Assembly (NCBI GenBank): GCA_028095445.1 | Contig: JAOHCJ010000006.1 | Span: 1 to 34,030 of the forward strand | DNA length: 34,030 bases | Reading direction: 5' to 3' | Source: Candidatus Pelagibacter sp. | GTDB lineage: Bacteria; Pseudomonadota; Alphaproteobacteria; Pelagibacterales; Pelagibacteraceae | Shown here: positions 1 to 8,637 of the stretch, one piece after another | Layout of the letters: each line of letters starts with the position of its first letter | How positions within the stretch are numbered: position 1 is the first letter of the stretch | Position numbers and translations under genes: made by a program | The notes under the pieces: generated by a model | The model's input: the letters and a program-made list of their open reading frames with translations, nothing else | Told to the model about the DNA's origin: nothing | The model's database searches: none

Positions 1-356
1 TACCGATTATAGACCGAGCAATATTCTTGCCAATTTTTTTCTCTTTCCTCGTCTTTTTTTGAGAAAGTATACGGTCTCATTCCAGCAAGATTTGACAGAG
101 ACTTTACTGCTTCACCAAACTTTAAATTTTGAGTTTTCATAACGAAGTCAAAAATATTTCCATGTTCCGATGTTGCAAAACAATGATAAAATTCTTTTTC
201 ATCATTAACAGTAAATGATGGTGTTTTTTCTGTTTTAAATGGTGAAAGACCAACAAACTCTTTTCCTCTTTTTTTTAAACTAACAGTTTTTGAGACAACT
301 GTTGAAACTTTTAAACGAGTTTTAATTTCGTCTAAGTATTCTTTTGGATATTTCAT
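1..356 (-). CDS. dnaG: DNA primase DnaG, N-terminal part (runs off the window)
   Basis: Synthesises RNA primers at the replication fork. Reading the minus strand from the ATG at 356 gives about 118 residues beginning MKYPKEYLDEIKTRLKVS, followed by the primase zinc-ribbon region (GLSPFKTEKTPSF, then EFYHCFATSEHG) and the conserved stretch after it. The remainder of the gene lies beyond base 1. Three of the four usual zinc-ligand positions are substituted: the Cys and His before and after PF become Ser and Lys, and the last Cys becomes Thr, so only the Cys of YHC remains. The ATG shares one base with the stop of the upstream yqeY-domain gene, so translation is probably coupled. A yqeY-dnaG pair beside carA is a common alphaproteobacterial arrangement. 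Identification is secure; the loss of the zinc site is read directly from the sequence. Confidence 0.95.
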   Translation of the reverse strand, partial: MKYPKEYLDEIKTRLKVSTVVSKTVSLKKRGKEFVGLSPFKTEKTPSFTVNDEKEFYHCFATSEHGNIFDFVMKTQNLKFGEAVKSLSNLAGMRPYTFSKKDEEREKNWQEYCSVYNR

Positions 357-817
357 TATTTATTTAATAGCCCTTTAAGTAAAGGCCCTGCTTTTGCAAA
401 ATCGATATCATCAGAATGTAATTTTTTTAATTCACCCATTACTTTACCCATATCTTTAACTGAACTTGCTCCAAGTTTTGAAATTATATCTGCACATATT
501 TTTTTGGTTTCTTCCTCGCCAAGCTGTTTGGGTAAAAAACCTGTTAAAATTTCGTATTCATTTTGCTCAACCTCTAAAAGGTCTTTTCTATTATTCCTTT
601 TATAAATATCTATCGATTCGGCTCTTTGCTTAACCATTTTTTTTATAAGCTTCTTAATATCTTCATCGTCTGTATCTTTTTTGTTAGGACCTGATCTATT
701 TACAATATCCAAATCCTTAATAGACGATAATATTAACCTATAGGTTGATATTTTAGTTTTATCTTTAGATTTTAGAGCTTTTTTATATTCTGTTTCGATA
801 GTTTCTTTTAATGACAT
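356..817 (-). CDS. GatB/YqeY domain protein
   Basis: Small cytosolic protein of 153 residues, the usual size for the YqeY family. The family resembles the C-terminal domain of the GatB subunit of tRNA amidotransferase; its precise function is not established. Family features seen are the N-terminal helix (MSLKETIETEYKKALKSKDK), the central ITGFLP-like segment (EILTGFLPKQLGEEE), and the C-terminal stretch with DMGKVMGELKK. It is followed on the same strand by dnaG with a one-base stop/start overlap, so the two are almost certainly co-transcribed. It is divergent from carA across a 126-bp gap. Confidence 0.9.
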   Translation of the reverse strand: MSLKETIETEYKKALKSKDKTKISTYRLILSSIKDLDIVNRSGPNKKDTDDEDIKKLIKKMVKQRAESIDIYKRNNRKDLLEVEQNEYEILTGFLPKQLGEEETKKICADIISKLGASSVKDMGKVMGELKKLHSDDIDFAKAGPLLKGLLNK

Positions 818-825
818 AATTTTTT

Positions 826-853
826 AATCTACTGCAAAGAAAAAATTCTTCAA
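826..853 (-). promoter_or_regulatory. Possible promoter for yqeY-dnaG
   Basis: Reading the minus strand, TTGAAG (853-848) and TAGATT (831-826) are separated by 16 bp, a reasonable match to a sigma70-type -35/-10 pair. The expected transcription start falls within a few bases of the yqeY ATG at 817, which would make a nearly leaderless message. AT-rich DNA produces such matches by chance, so this is only a candidate. Confidence 0.3.
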
Positions 854-857
854 AAGA

Positions 858-879
858 AAAATTGTTTTTTTACAATTTT
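858..879. repeat. Inverted repeat in the yqeY/carA divergent gap
   Basis: AAAATTGT (858-865) and ACAATTTT (872-879) form a perfect 8-bp inverted repeat around a six-T loop. It sits between the two divergent genes and runs directly into a TATAAT. It could be an operator over the carA promoter. A terminator is less likely, because no gene ends here. Confidence 0.45.
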
Positions 880-884
880 ATAAT
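879..884 (+). promoter_or_regulatory. Possible -10 element for carAB
   Basis: A perfect TATAAT lies 60 bp before the carA start codon. No convincing -35 is seen at 16-18 bp spacing, where the sequence is mostly A. It overlaps the last base of the preceding inverted repeat. Confidence 0.3.
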
Positions 885-893
885 ACATCTCTG

Positions 894-910
894 TTGCGAT
901 AATAACGCAA
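894..910. repeat. Second inverted repeat, TTGCG-N7-CGCAA, in the carA leader
   Basis: TTGCG (894-898) and CGCAA (906-910) are exact inverted copies separated by seven A/T bases, 33 bp before the carA start. GC-containing symmetric arms stand out in this AT-rich gap. The element may be an operator or a small RNA hairpin in the carA leader. No known motif is assigned. Confidence 0.4.
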
Positions 911-943
911 TTATTGTATTAACCTTTAACTCATGAGTTGTAA

Positions 944-2137
944 TTGATCAAAAAAGCAAAAAAAACTAACTCAAAAAATTCACAAATCAGTACAGGCATT
1001 TTAGTTCTTGAAAACAAAAAGGTTTTTAAAGGAATTGGATTTGGTTATCAGGGTAATGCTACTGGGGAAGTTTGCTTTAATACTTCATTAACCGGCTACC
1101 AAGAAATTATATCGGATCCATCTTATGCTGGTCAAATTATAAATTTTACCTTTCCCCATATTGGTAATGTTGGAACAAATAAAGAAGATTATGAGTCAGA
1201 TAAAATATGGACTAAAGGAGTGGTATTTAACTCAGAAATAACATCACCATCAAACTATAGATCTTTTCTTCATCTAAATGCTTGGTTAAAAAAAAATAAA
1301 ATAGTTGGAATTACAGGATTAGATACTAGAAGTTTGACAAATTTTATTAGAGACAAGGGTGCTCCAAAAGGAACTATTGCATATTCGAAAAATGGAAAAT
1401 TCAATATTAGTAAATTAACAAACTCCACAATTAAGTGGAGTGGATTAAAAAATCTTGATCTTGCAGATAAAGTTACAACACCAAAAAATTATGTCTGGAA
1501 AGGTCTTAAAACTTGGAAAAAAGAAACAGGTTATAAAAAAAATACTAAAAGTTCATTCCATGTGGTTGCAATTGATTATGGGATTAAAAAAAATATTTTA
1601 AGATATTTTTCAGATTTCAATTGTAAGGTTACTGTTGTTTCTTGTAAAATTTCTGCTGAAAAAATTTTAGCTCTTAAGCCAAATGGTGTATTTTTATCAA
1701 ACGGTCCAGGAGACCCAGCTGCAACTGGGAAATATGCAATAATCATAATTAAAAATTTAATCAAAAAAAACCTACCGATATTTGGTATTTGTTTAGGTCA
1801 TCAAATACTTGCATTAGCACTTGGCGCTAAAACAAAAAAAATGAAACTGGGTCACAGAGGTGCAAATCACCCTGTTAAAAATCTGATTAATAACAATGTA
1901 GAGATCACCAGTCAAAATCATGGCTTTGAAGTTATCGAAGAAAATTTACCAAGAAATATTCAGATAACTCATAAATCTTTATTTGATAGTAGTATCGAAG
2001 GTATAAAATTAAAAAATAAACCAATATTTTCAGTTCAATATCATCCAGAGTCAAATCCTGGACCTCAAGATAGTGTTTATTTATTTAAAGAATTTATTAA
2101 CAACATGAAAAAAAATGCCAAAAAGAAAAGATCTTAA
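944..2137 (+). CDS. carA: Carbamoyl-phosphate synthase small (glutaminase) subunit
   Basis: Hydrolyses glutamine and passes ammonia to CarB to make carbamoyl phosphate for pyrimidine and arginine synthesis. The N-terminal CarA domain is at about residues 17-150 ([27 protein letters not shown]). A class I glutamine amidotransferase domain follows, with nucleophile Cys283 in GICLGHQ and His367/Glu369 in QYHPES. Length is 397 residues against about 382 in E. coli. No ATG fits in frame at the start; the TTG at 944 is the best available start and gives a lysine-rich 15-residue lead before the conserved domain. No clear Shine-Dalgarno is seen, so the exact start is uncertain. The 3' end overlaps carB by 23 bases. 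Confidence 0.96.
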   Translation: MIKKAKKTNSKNSQISTGILVLENKKVFKGIGFGYQGNATGEVCFNTSLTGYQEIISDPSYAGQIINFTFPHIGNVGTNKEDYESDKIWTKGVVFNSEITSPSNYRSFLHLNAWLKKNKIVGITGLDTRSLTNFIRDKGAPKGTIAYSKNGKFNISKLTNSTIKWSGLKNLDLADKVTTPKNYVWKGLKTWKKETGYKKNTKSSFHVVAIDYGIKKNILRYFSDFNCKVTVVSCKISAEKILALKPNGVFLSNGPGDPAATGKYAIIIIKNLIKKNLPIFGICLGHQILALALGAKTKKMKLGHRGANHPVKNLINNNVEITSQNHGFEVIEENLPRNIQITHKSLFDSSIEGIKLKNKPIFSVQYHPESNPGPQDSVYLFKEFINNMKKNAKKKRS

Positions 2138-5100
2138 AAAAATATTAGTTGTTGGAGCTGGTCCAATCATTATTGGTCAAGCTTGTGAATTTGATTATTC
2201 AGGAACACAAGCATGTAAGGCGTTGAGAGATGAAGGTTATAAGGTTGTTTTAGTCAACTCAAATCCCGCAACAATAATGACTGATCCTGATATAGCAGAT
2301 AAAACTTATATTGAACCAATTACTTTAGAGGTTTTGGAAAAAATTCTCAAAAAAGAAAAACCAGATGCAATTCTTCCTACTATGGGCGGTCAAACGGCTC
2401 TTAATCTTGCAATGGAGGCTGAGAAAAAAGGAACTCTAAAAAAATATAAAATAGAACTTATTGGTGCAACTTCTAAAGCTATTTCAAATGCAGAGGATAG
2501 AAAAAAATTTAGAAAAAATATGATCGATATAGGTTTGGATTTACCTAAATCTGAAATCGTTAACAATATTAATCAAGCAACTAAAGTTTTAAAGAAAATT
2601 GGATTACCAGCAATCATTAGACCTGCATTTACTCTTGGGGGTCTTGGTGGTGGAATTGCTAAAAATGAAAAAGAATATCAAAAGATCATTAGAAGTGGAT
2701 TACATGAGTCTCCTGTTAACCAAGTTTTAGTTGAAGAGTGTTTGGAGGGTTGGAAAGAATTTGAAATGGAAGTTGTAAGAGATAAAAAAGACAATTGCAT
2801 TATCATCTGTTCAATTGAAAATATTGATCCAATGGGAATTCATACAGGAGACTCAGTTACTGTTGCTCCTGCTCTTACTCTGACCGATAAAGAATACCAG
2901 ATCATGAGAAATGCTTCAATAGCATGTCTAAGGAAAATTGGAGTTGAAACAGGTGGGTCAAATGTTCAATTTGCAATCAATCCAAAAAATGGTCGAATGG
3001 TTGTAATTGAAATGAACCCTAGAGTTTCAAGATCATCTGCACTGGCATCAAAAGCTACAGGGTTTCCAATCGCCAAAGTTGCTGCAAAACTTGCTGTTGG
3101 CTACACATTAGATGAATTAAAAAATGAAATTACAAAAGTAACTCCTGCATCGTTTGAACCTAGCATTGACTATATAGTAACAAAGATTCCAAGATTTACG
3201 TTCGAAAAGTTTTCAACTTCTCCAGCAACATTGGGCACTTCTATGAAATCTGTTGGCGAGGCAATGGCTATTGGCCGAAACTTTAAAGAGTCTCTTCAAA
3301 AAGCATTAGTATCTCTTGAAACTGGATTTTCAGGTTTAGATAGAATATTTGATTTAAATAAAAAACAAATTGAAAAAAAACTTAAAGAAAGCATTCCAAA
3401 TAAAATCTTATTAGTTGCTGAAGCAATTAGAAAAAAAATTAATTTAAAAAGAGTATTTACTTTGTCTAAAATTGATCCGTGGTTCTTAGAGCAAATTAAA
3501 GAAATTGTTGATAATGAAACTAAAATTAAAAGTAAAGGATTGCCTAAAGATTTTAACGAATTTAATCGAATAAAATCAATAGGTTTTTCTGATAAAAAAT
3601 TATCTGAACTAACAAAAACACCTGAAGATGTTGTAAGAAGAAAAAGAACAGCTCTTAAAATATTGCCTGTATTTAAAAAAGTTGACACTTGTGCAGCTGA
3701 GTTTAAATCATTCACTCCTTACATGTATTCAACTTATCAAAGAAATTTCTTTTCCAAATCAGAATGTGAAGCTGATCCATCAGCTAAGAAAAAAATTATA
3801 ATATTAGGTGGTGGACCTAATAGAATAGGACAAGGTATAGAGTTTGATTACTGCTGCTGTCAGGCTAGTTTTGCACTTAAAGATGCTGGTTTTGAAACCA
3901 TCATGATCAATTGTAATCCTGAAACTGTATCAACTGATTACGATACGAGTGATCGCCTTTATTTTGAACCTTTAAAAGAAGAGTACGTATTTAATATAAT
4001 TAAAAAAGAAAAAGAAAAAGGCAACCTAATTGGGATTATTGCTCAGTTTGGTGGTCAAACTCCCATTAAACTTGCTAAGTTTTTATATGACAACAAACTT
4101 CCTATTTTAGGAACACAGTACAGATCAATCGATTTAGCGGAAGACAGAGATCTATTTAGAAATCTTCTTAACAAATTAAAATTAAAACAAGCTGAAAGTG
4201 GAATTGCTAAAACATTCAAACAAGCTATTCAAATATCAGAAAGAATTGGTTTGCCATTAATGGTTAGACCTTCTTATGTATTAGGTGGAAGAGCAATGGA
4301 AATTGTTCATGAAAAAAGTCAGCTTAAAAACTTTGTTGAAGAAGCATTTAAAGCGGCTGAAGAAAACCCAATTTTAATTGATAAATTTATTGATCATGCA
4401 ATGGAAGTTGACGTTGATGCAATATCTGATGGAAAACAAGTACATGTAGCAGGCATCATGCAACACATTGAAGAAGCAGGAATTCACTCAGGTGATTCAG
4501 CTTGTAGTTTGCCTCCAATATCAATCAAGCCATATTTGATTAAGGAAATTGAAAATCAAACTAAAAAATTAGCCTTAGCTTTAAAAGTTAAAGGTTTCAT
4601 GAATATTCAATTTGCAATCAAAAAAGATGAAATTTATGTAATCGAAGTAAACCCTAGGGCGAGTAGAACAGTGCCATTTGTATCAAAAGCAAAAGGTCTT
4701 CCTCTTGCTAAAATTGCATCAAGAGTAATGGCGGGAGAAAAGTTGTCTAAATTCAATTTAAAAGATAAATCAAAAGGTATGTATGCGGTTAAAGAAGCCG
4801 TGTTTCCTTTCAATAAATTTCCTAATAGTGATTTACTTTTAGGTCCTGAAATGAAATCAACTGGTGAAGTGATGGGATTTGATAAAGACTTTGGTATGGC
4901 TTTTGCTAAAAGTCAAATTGGGGCAGCAAACTCATTACCAAAACAAGGGTTAGCTTTCGTATCATTAAAGGACTCTCACAAAGATGAAGGAATAGATTTA
5001 GCAAAAGAACTTATTAAGTTAAATTTCACTTTATGCGCAACTAGAGGAACTGCTGAATATTTTAAAAATCATAAAATTAAATGTAGAATTATTAATAAAG

Positions 5101-5339
5101 TAAGTAGCGGTTCTCCACATATTGTTGATGTTTTAAACTCTAAAAAAATTGCACTAGTAATCAATACTGGTGGAGGAAATACTGAGCACAGATTAAATGA
5201 CGCAATAGCGTTAAGGAGAGCAACTCTTAAAAACAAAGTGCCTTATTGTACTAACATGTCAACTGCTCAAGCATGTTTACAAGCCATCAAATCTCTTAAA
5301 ACTAAGAAATTAGAAGTTACAGCACTTCAAGACATTTAA
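2115..5339 (+). CDS. carB: Carbamoyl-phosphate synthase large subunit
   Basis: Makes carbamoyl phosphate from bicarbonate, ammonia (from CarA) and two ATP. At 1074 residues it is full length (E. coli 1073). The two homologous halves are visible: each opens with a Gly-rich PreATP-grasp motif ([19 protein letters not shown] near residue 13 and [17 protein letters not shown] near 562) followed by an ATP-grasp domain ([18 protein letters not shown] in the first, [18 protein letters not shown] in the second). An oligomerisation region lies between the halves and an MGS-like allosteric domain at the C terminus ([11 protein letters not shown]). The ATG start lies inside carA, giving a 23-base overlap and probable translational coupling. 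A MOSC-domain gene follows after two bases. Confidence 0.98.
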   Translation: MPKRKDLKKILVVGAGPIIIGQACEFDYSGTQACKALRDEGYKVVLVNSNPATIMTDPDIADKTYIEPITLEVLEKILKKEKPDAILPTMGGQTALNLAMEAEKKGTLKKYKIELIGATSKAISNAEDRKKFRKNMIDIGLDLPKSEIVNNINQATKVLKKIGLPAIIRPAFTLGGLGGGIAKNEKEYQKIIRSGLHESPVNQVLVEECLEGWKEFEMEVVRDKKDNCIIICSIENIDPMGIHTGDSVTVAPALTLTDKEYQIMRNASIACLRKIGVETGGSNVQFAINPKNGRMVVIEMNPRVSRSSALASKATGFPIAKVAAKLAVGYTLDELKNEITKVTPASFEPSIDYIVTKIPRFTFEKFSTSPATLGTSMKSVGEAMAIGRNFKESLQKALVSLETGFSGLDRIFDLNKKQIEKKLKESIPNKILLVAEAIRKKINLKRVFTLSKIDPWFLEQIKEIVDNETKIKSKGLPKDFNEFNRIKSIGFSDKKLSELTKTPEDVVRRKRTALKILPVFKKVDTCAAEFKSFTPYMYSTYQRNFFSKSECEADPSAKKKIIILGGGPNRIGQGIEFDYCCCQASFALKDAGFETIMINCNPETVSTDYDTSDRLYFEPLKEEYVFNIIKKEKEKGNLIGIIAQFGGQTPIKLAKFLYDNKLPILGTQYRSIDLAEDRDLFRNLLNKLKLKQAESGIAKTFKQAIQISERIGLPLMVRPSYVLGGRAMEIVHEKSQLKNFVEEAFKAAEENPILIDKFIDHAMEVDVDAISDGKQVHVAGIMQHIEEAGIHSGDSACSLPPISIKPYLIKEIENQTKKLALALKVKGFMNIQFAIKKDEIYVIEVNPRASRTVPFVSKAKGLPLAKIASRVMAGEKLSKFNLKDKSKGMYAVKEAVFPFNKFPNSDLLLGPEMKSTGEVMGFDKDFGMAFAKSQIGAANSLPKQGLAFVSLKDSHKDEGIDLAKELIKLNFTLCATRGTAEYFKNHKIKCRIINKVSSGSPHIVDVLNSKKIALVINTGGGNTEHRLNDAIALRRATLKNKVPYCTNMSTAQACLQAIKSLKTKKLEVTALQDI

Positions 5340-5341
5340 AG

Positions 5342-5785
5342 ATGCCAAAAATTATTAAAATTGGGATTACAGAACTTTACAACAAAGAAATTGTTGAGGT
5401 CAACACAATAAATCTTATTGCTGGCAAGGGAGTAATTGGTGACAGACATTTTAAAGATTATAATGATCCTTACAACCACCTATCCATTATAGAAAGTGAA
5501 AATATCGATGAATATAATAAAAAATATAATTTAGATATTCCCTACTTAGATTTTAGACGAAACATAGTAACAAGAGGAATTAAGTTAAACGATTTAATTG
5601 AAAAAAAATTAATGATTGGAAATGTAAAGTTAGAAGTGATTGATTTATGTAGACCTTGTCGTCATCTTTCAGAAAAGCTTAAAAAGGATAATATAATTAA
5701 AGAATTTTTAAGAAAAGGTGGAATTAGATGTCAGATCTTAAATGATGGAAAAATTTCTACTGCCGATCAAATAAATATAATCTAA
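5342..5785 (+). CDS. MOSC domain protein
   Basis: A stand-alone MOSC domain of 147 residues. MOSC is the C-terminal domain of molybdenum cofactor sulfurases and is thought to bind the cofactor or carry sulfur. The family signature is present: the GDRHFKDYN loop near residue 32, RRNIVTRGIKL near 73-83, and a conserved cysteine in DLCRPCRHL near 106, where the second Cys (CxxC) could also matter. It starts two bases after carB and so is likely in the carAB transcript. Its last four bases overlap the end of the convergent ATP-grasp gene. Substrate and partner are unknown. Confidence 0.85.
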   Translation: MPKIIKIGITELYNKEIVEVNTINLIAGKGVIGDRHFKDYNDPYNHLSIIESENIDEYNKKYNLDIPYLDFRRNIVTRGIKLNDLIEKKLMIGNVKLEVIDLCRPCRHLSEKLKKDNIIKEFLRKGGIRCQILNDGKISTADQINII

Positions 5786-6837
5786 TGTGAAGATAAACCC
5801 GTGTTAGCTATGCTAAAAATCATATCTTCATAACTCATATCAAGGTTTAATACACACGATCTATAGAAATAACCTTTTCGAAGACCTGGCATTAAATTTG
5901 CTTCTATAAAATGAGGAACCCCTAAATGATCCATTTTAATATCTATTCTACCTAAAGATTTTCCTCCTAAAGCTTTGAACGAGTTTTTTGCAAGTTTTGA
6001 AAGTTTGTTAAAAACTACAACATCAGAAACAAGAATTACACTCTCTTCATCATTTCTTTTAACATTAAAATCAAGGATACAATGACCATCTACATTTTCT
6101 TTTACAACAATTTCTATTGGCATAGCTCTTAAAGTTCCATCAATGCTATCTTCAAAAATACCAACACTATATTCTTTTCCTGTTAAATATGTTTCAACTA
6201 AAGAAGGTGAGTTTTGTTTTATCTTAATATCTAATACCTTTGCTGTAAAACTTTCAAAATTAAATACAATTGAATTTTTGTCTACACCTCTACTGTCTCC
6301 ACCAGTTACAGGTTTTATAAAAAGGGGAAATTTTATTGGTATTGAAGACTCTTTTAAATATTCACCTGGGTTAGTAATAAAAAAATCTGCAGTTCTAATA
6401 TTATTTTTTTGCATAATTTTCTTTGCTCTATTTTTATCACTTTCATTATCAAGAGCTGCTTTACTTGATGCTATATATGGGATCTCAAACATTTCTAAAT
6501 AATCGTTTAACCATATATTTCTATTATTAAAAAAAAAATACTTAACACCAGAGAATACTAAATCTGGCTTTCTTTTAACTAGTGCTTCAAGATCCTCTTC
6601 AGAGTTAATTTCAGTTATTGAAACATTTTTATATCGTTTAGATAAAATTCTCAGCACTTTTTTTTCCTCTAAGATAATTCCAACGTTGTCTTGATGTGAA
6701 TTTATCTCACCTAAATTAGGAACTACGACTATTTCGATTATCTTATTGATTTTTATTGGAATAATATTATTTTTTTTAAAAGGTAAAATATTACCTATTT
6801 CTGGAATTCCTTGTTTTGCTATATCTTTTACAATCAT
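5782..6837 (-). CDS. D-alanine-D-alanine-ligase-like ATP-grasp protein
   Basis: 351 residues with the ATP-grasp fold of the D-Ala-D-Ala ligase family. Visible are a central-domain segment (IPYIASSKAALDNESDKNRA, residues 119-138), a nucleotide-binding Lys175 and Gly-rich loop (FIKPVTGGDSRGV), the adenine-binding strand SLVETYLTGKEYSVG with Glu215, and the Mg-binding end R297-D299 ... E312-A-N314-MPGL. It is probably not the cell-wall Ddl: the N-terminal 45 residues, and the TGGDSRGV loop where Ddl usually has EGSSxGV, differ from the canonical enzyme, and no mur/ddl/fts genes are nearby. It may be an amino-acid or peptide ligase of unknown substrate. It lies downstream of the oxygenase/ELM1 pair on the same strand, but after a 176-bp gap, so it may have its own promoter. 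Confidence 0.8.
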   Translation of the reverse strand: MIVKDIAKQGIPEIGNILPFKKNNIIPIKINKIIEIVVVPNLGEINSHQDNVGIILEEKKVLRILSKRYKNVSITEINSEEDLEALVKRKPDLVFSGVKYFFFNNRNIWLNDYLEMFEIPYIASSKAALDNESDKNRAKKIMQKNNIRTADFFITNPGEYLKESSIPIKFPLFIKPVTGGDSRGVDKNSIVFNFESFTAKVLDIKIKQNSPSLVETYLTGKEYSVGIFEDSIDGTLRAMPIEIVVKENVDGHCILDFNVKRNDEESVILVSDVVVFNKLSKLAKNSFKALGGKSLGRIDIKMDHLGVPHFIEANLMPGLRKGYFYRSCVLNLDMSYEDMIFSIANTGLSSH

Positions 6838-7013
6838 AATAAACTCAAAGCATAACCCACTCTTAAATATATGAATTATTAACTTTTCTAATAAAGTTGT
6901 TTTCTAAAAAATTATTGCCTAAGTAATGAATTATATAATTATCTGGCAGTATCTAAAAAATTTAGTGTACGCTTTATAGCTATTGATAGATACAAGTCTT
7001 TAGGGTTTTAATG
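6838..7013. other. Largest intergenic gap (176 bp), possible -10 for the ATP-grasp gene
   Basis: No gene is found on either strand. On the minus strand a TATAAT lies at 6935-6930, 93 bp before the ATP-grasp start, without a clear -35. A short inverted repeat, AACTTT (6881-6886) and AAAGTT (6893-6898), is also present. In a sequence this compact a 176-bp gap suggests a promoter or leader, but nothing here is decisive. Confidence 0.3.
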
Positions 7014-7676
7014 CTACTCAACTTTCCAATCTGTAGGAAAAGTTACATAATTTACCTGTAAACAACGTCTTTCTTTAACAATCTCTTTTTTTTCCATGCC
7101 ATGCCAAGTATTTGGGCCACTAGAGAATAGATATCCGTAGTTATTTTTATATGGAACAGTCTTAACTTTTTCTAATTTTTCGTTATAAAAATCAGTACCT
7201 AGGTTTTCAGACTCGTTTGCATTATTAACAAATATTAAGCCTGATAATAATTTTTCTTTAATATCACAATGTGGTTTTAGCCAAAAACCTTCTCTATCAC
7301 AGATAACTTCAACTCTTACATATGAATTAGATAAGTCTTTATCTATCATTTTAGAAATAGTTTCATGAGTTTCTTTTGATTGTAATTCATTAATAAATTT
7401 AACTAAATTTGGAAATTTGTCTGCATTATCTTGGGTAACAAAACATCTAAATTTAATTGCCTGTCCACCAGATGCGATACCTTCTCTGAATTCTGCTGCA
7501 CCACCGTCAATTGCTCTTGTGCCATCGTAAGTTAAATTATTCTTACTAACATCTGGTATGTCAGCTTTAGTAATTTCCTCAATTGACCCTTTAGTTAAAG
7601 CATCATTGTACTCCCAATGTTTAAAAGGATCGTTATGCTCCTTGGAGTTATTTAAAATTGAATTAAGAAAAGTCAT
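7014..7676 (-). CDS. 2-oxoglutarate/Fe(II)-dependent oxygenase-like protein
   Basis: 220-residue protein. The C-terminal half shows the facial-triad pattern of 2OG-Fe(II) oxygenases: His136-x-Asp138 in LKPHCDIK, a distal His192 in NTWHGM, and an Arg (203/204) in KERRCLQVNY that would hold the 2-oxoglutarate carboxylate. The segment between them (LLSGLIFVNN, GTDFY, NNYGYLFSSGPN) fits the double-stranded beta-helix. It is similar in layout to prolyl-hydroxylase-type folds, but the substrate cannot be read from the sequence. It overlaps the upstream ELM1-family gene by 14 bases, so the two are co-transcribed and probably translationally coupled. Family-level call is fairly firm; function is unknown. 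Confidence 0.75.
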   Translation of the reverse strand: MTFLNSILNNSKEHNDPFKHWEYNDALTKGSIEEITKADIPDVSKNNLTYDGTRAIDGGAAEFREGIASGGQAIKFRCFVTQDNADKFPNLVKFINELQSKETHETISKMIDKDLSNSYVRVEVICDREGFWLKPHCDIKEKLLSGLIFVNNANESENLGTDFYNEKLEKVKTVPYKNNYGYLFSSGPNTWHGMEKKEIVKERRCLQVNYVTFPTDWKVE

Positions 7677-8616
7677 GTTGTTTTATTTTTTCTCTTATTT
7701 GTTCAGCTATTTTATTAGTTTCATCTAATTTAGTATAAGTCCAGCTTTCAACAGAATTATTTAATTCTTTTATTATATTTAAAGACTCAAATAAATTAAA
7801 AAAATTTTTAAACCTTTGATTTTTTTTAATTGGTGGCATTTGAGCTACATAAATTGGTTTTCCAGTAATTGCAGCTTCTGAAATCATTGAAGTAGAGTCA
7901 CATGTAACAACAATATGGTCTGATATTTTTAATGAAGAAAGATAAGCTTTTTTATCAACATTTGGGATTACAATCTGATCTTTATCAAAAAAACTCATAG
8001 CTTTTTCAATTATATATTGTGGAGTTCTTATGGAGGGAACAAGAATTAATTGATAGTTATTCTTTAAAAAATTTTGCTCAATTTTTGAAAAAAGATTATT
8101 TATTACTTGATCATTATAATCATAATATTTAGTTGGTCCTCCTAATATTAGGGTAACAATTTTCTTTTCAGTGCTAATTCTAGACTTTAAATAATTTTCA
8201 TTTTCATCTAATTCACTATTTGTTAAATAATGAACTGCACCTTTGCTTAATAATACATTGCTTCCTTTTAAGCCGTCATGTTCAGGGGCTATCACAAAAT
8301 CAAAATTATCTAATGATACTTTGGGTTCTTGAATATGAATATTGATAATTTTATTTTTAAGTTTCTTTTTTAAATAAATTGATGGAATTACACTTTTTCT
8401 TCCACAAGAAATAGCAATATCAAATTCATTATTAATTTTATTTTTGAAAACAAAATCTTGAACAGGTGTTAATTTTGGTGGAAATAATTTCCAAAAATTA
8501 TTAAGTTCAATCTTCTCGTGTATAAAATCTAAATTAAGAGCTTTCGCTAGACCTTCAACCTGACTAATCATGCCATGCATACCCTCTGTCAATAATAACC
8601 CTTTTAATTTTGTCAT
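7663..8616 (-). CDS. ELM1 (mitochondrial fission) family protein
   Basis: 317 residues, matching the alphaproteobacterial/plant ELM1 family (DUF1022). Motifs seen are SCGRKSVIPSIYLKK near 70, NIHIQEPKV near 92, FVIAPEHDGL near 108, a Gly-rich LILGGPTKYYDY near 157, and a C-terminal HIVVTCDSTSMISEAAITGK near 232. The two-lobed pattern recalls GT-B glycosyltransferases such as MurG or lipid-A-disaccharide synthase, with the DSxSMxSEA motif in the place of the sugar-nucleotide site. Plant ELM1 acts in mitochondrial division; the bacterial role is unknown. It is the first gene of a two-gene overlapping unit with the oxygenase-like protein and diverges from trxB across only 21 bp. Confidence 0.85.
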   Translation of the reverse strand: MTKLKGLLLTEGMHGMISQVEGLAKALNLDFIHEKIELNNFWKLFPPKLTPVQDFVFKNKINNEFDIAISCGRKSVIPSIYLKKKLKNKIINIHIQEPKVSLDNFDFVIAPEHDGLKGSNVLLSKGAVHYLTNSELDENENYLKSRISTEKKIVTLILGGPTKYYDYNDQVINNLFSKIEQNFLKNNYQLILVPSIRTPQYIIEKAMSFFDKDQIVIPNVDKKAYLSSLKISDHIVVTCDSTSMISEAAITGKPIYVAQMPPIKKNQRFKNFFNLFESLNIIKELNNSVESWTYTKLDETNKIAEQIREKIKQHDFS

Positions 8617-8622
8617 TTATCC

Positions 8623-8630
8623 TTATATAA
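8623..8630. promoter_or_regulatory. Symmetric TTATATAA box shared by divergent ELM1-family gene and trxB
   Basis: The 21-bp gap between the two start codons contains a perfectly symmetric TTATATAA. Read either way it gives a TATATA -10-like hexamer seven to eight bases before a start codon. Both messages would then be leaderless or nearly so, and the two polymerases would compete for one site. No good -35 is seen for either direction; those would lie inside the coding regions. Confidence 0.35.
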
Positions 8631-8637
8631 CTTTTGT

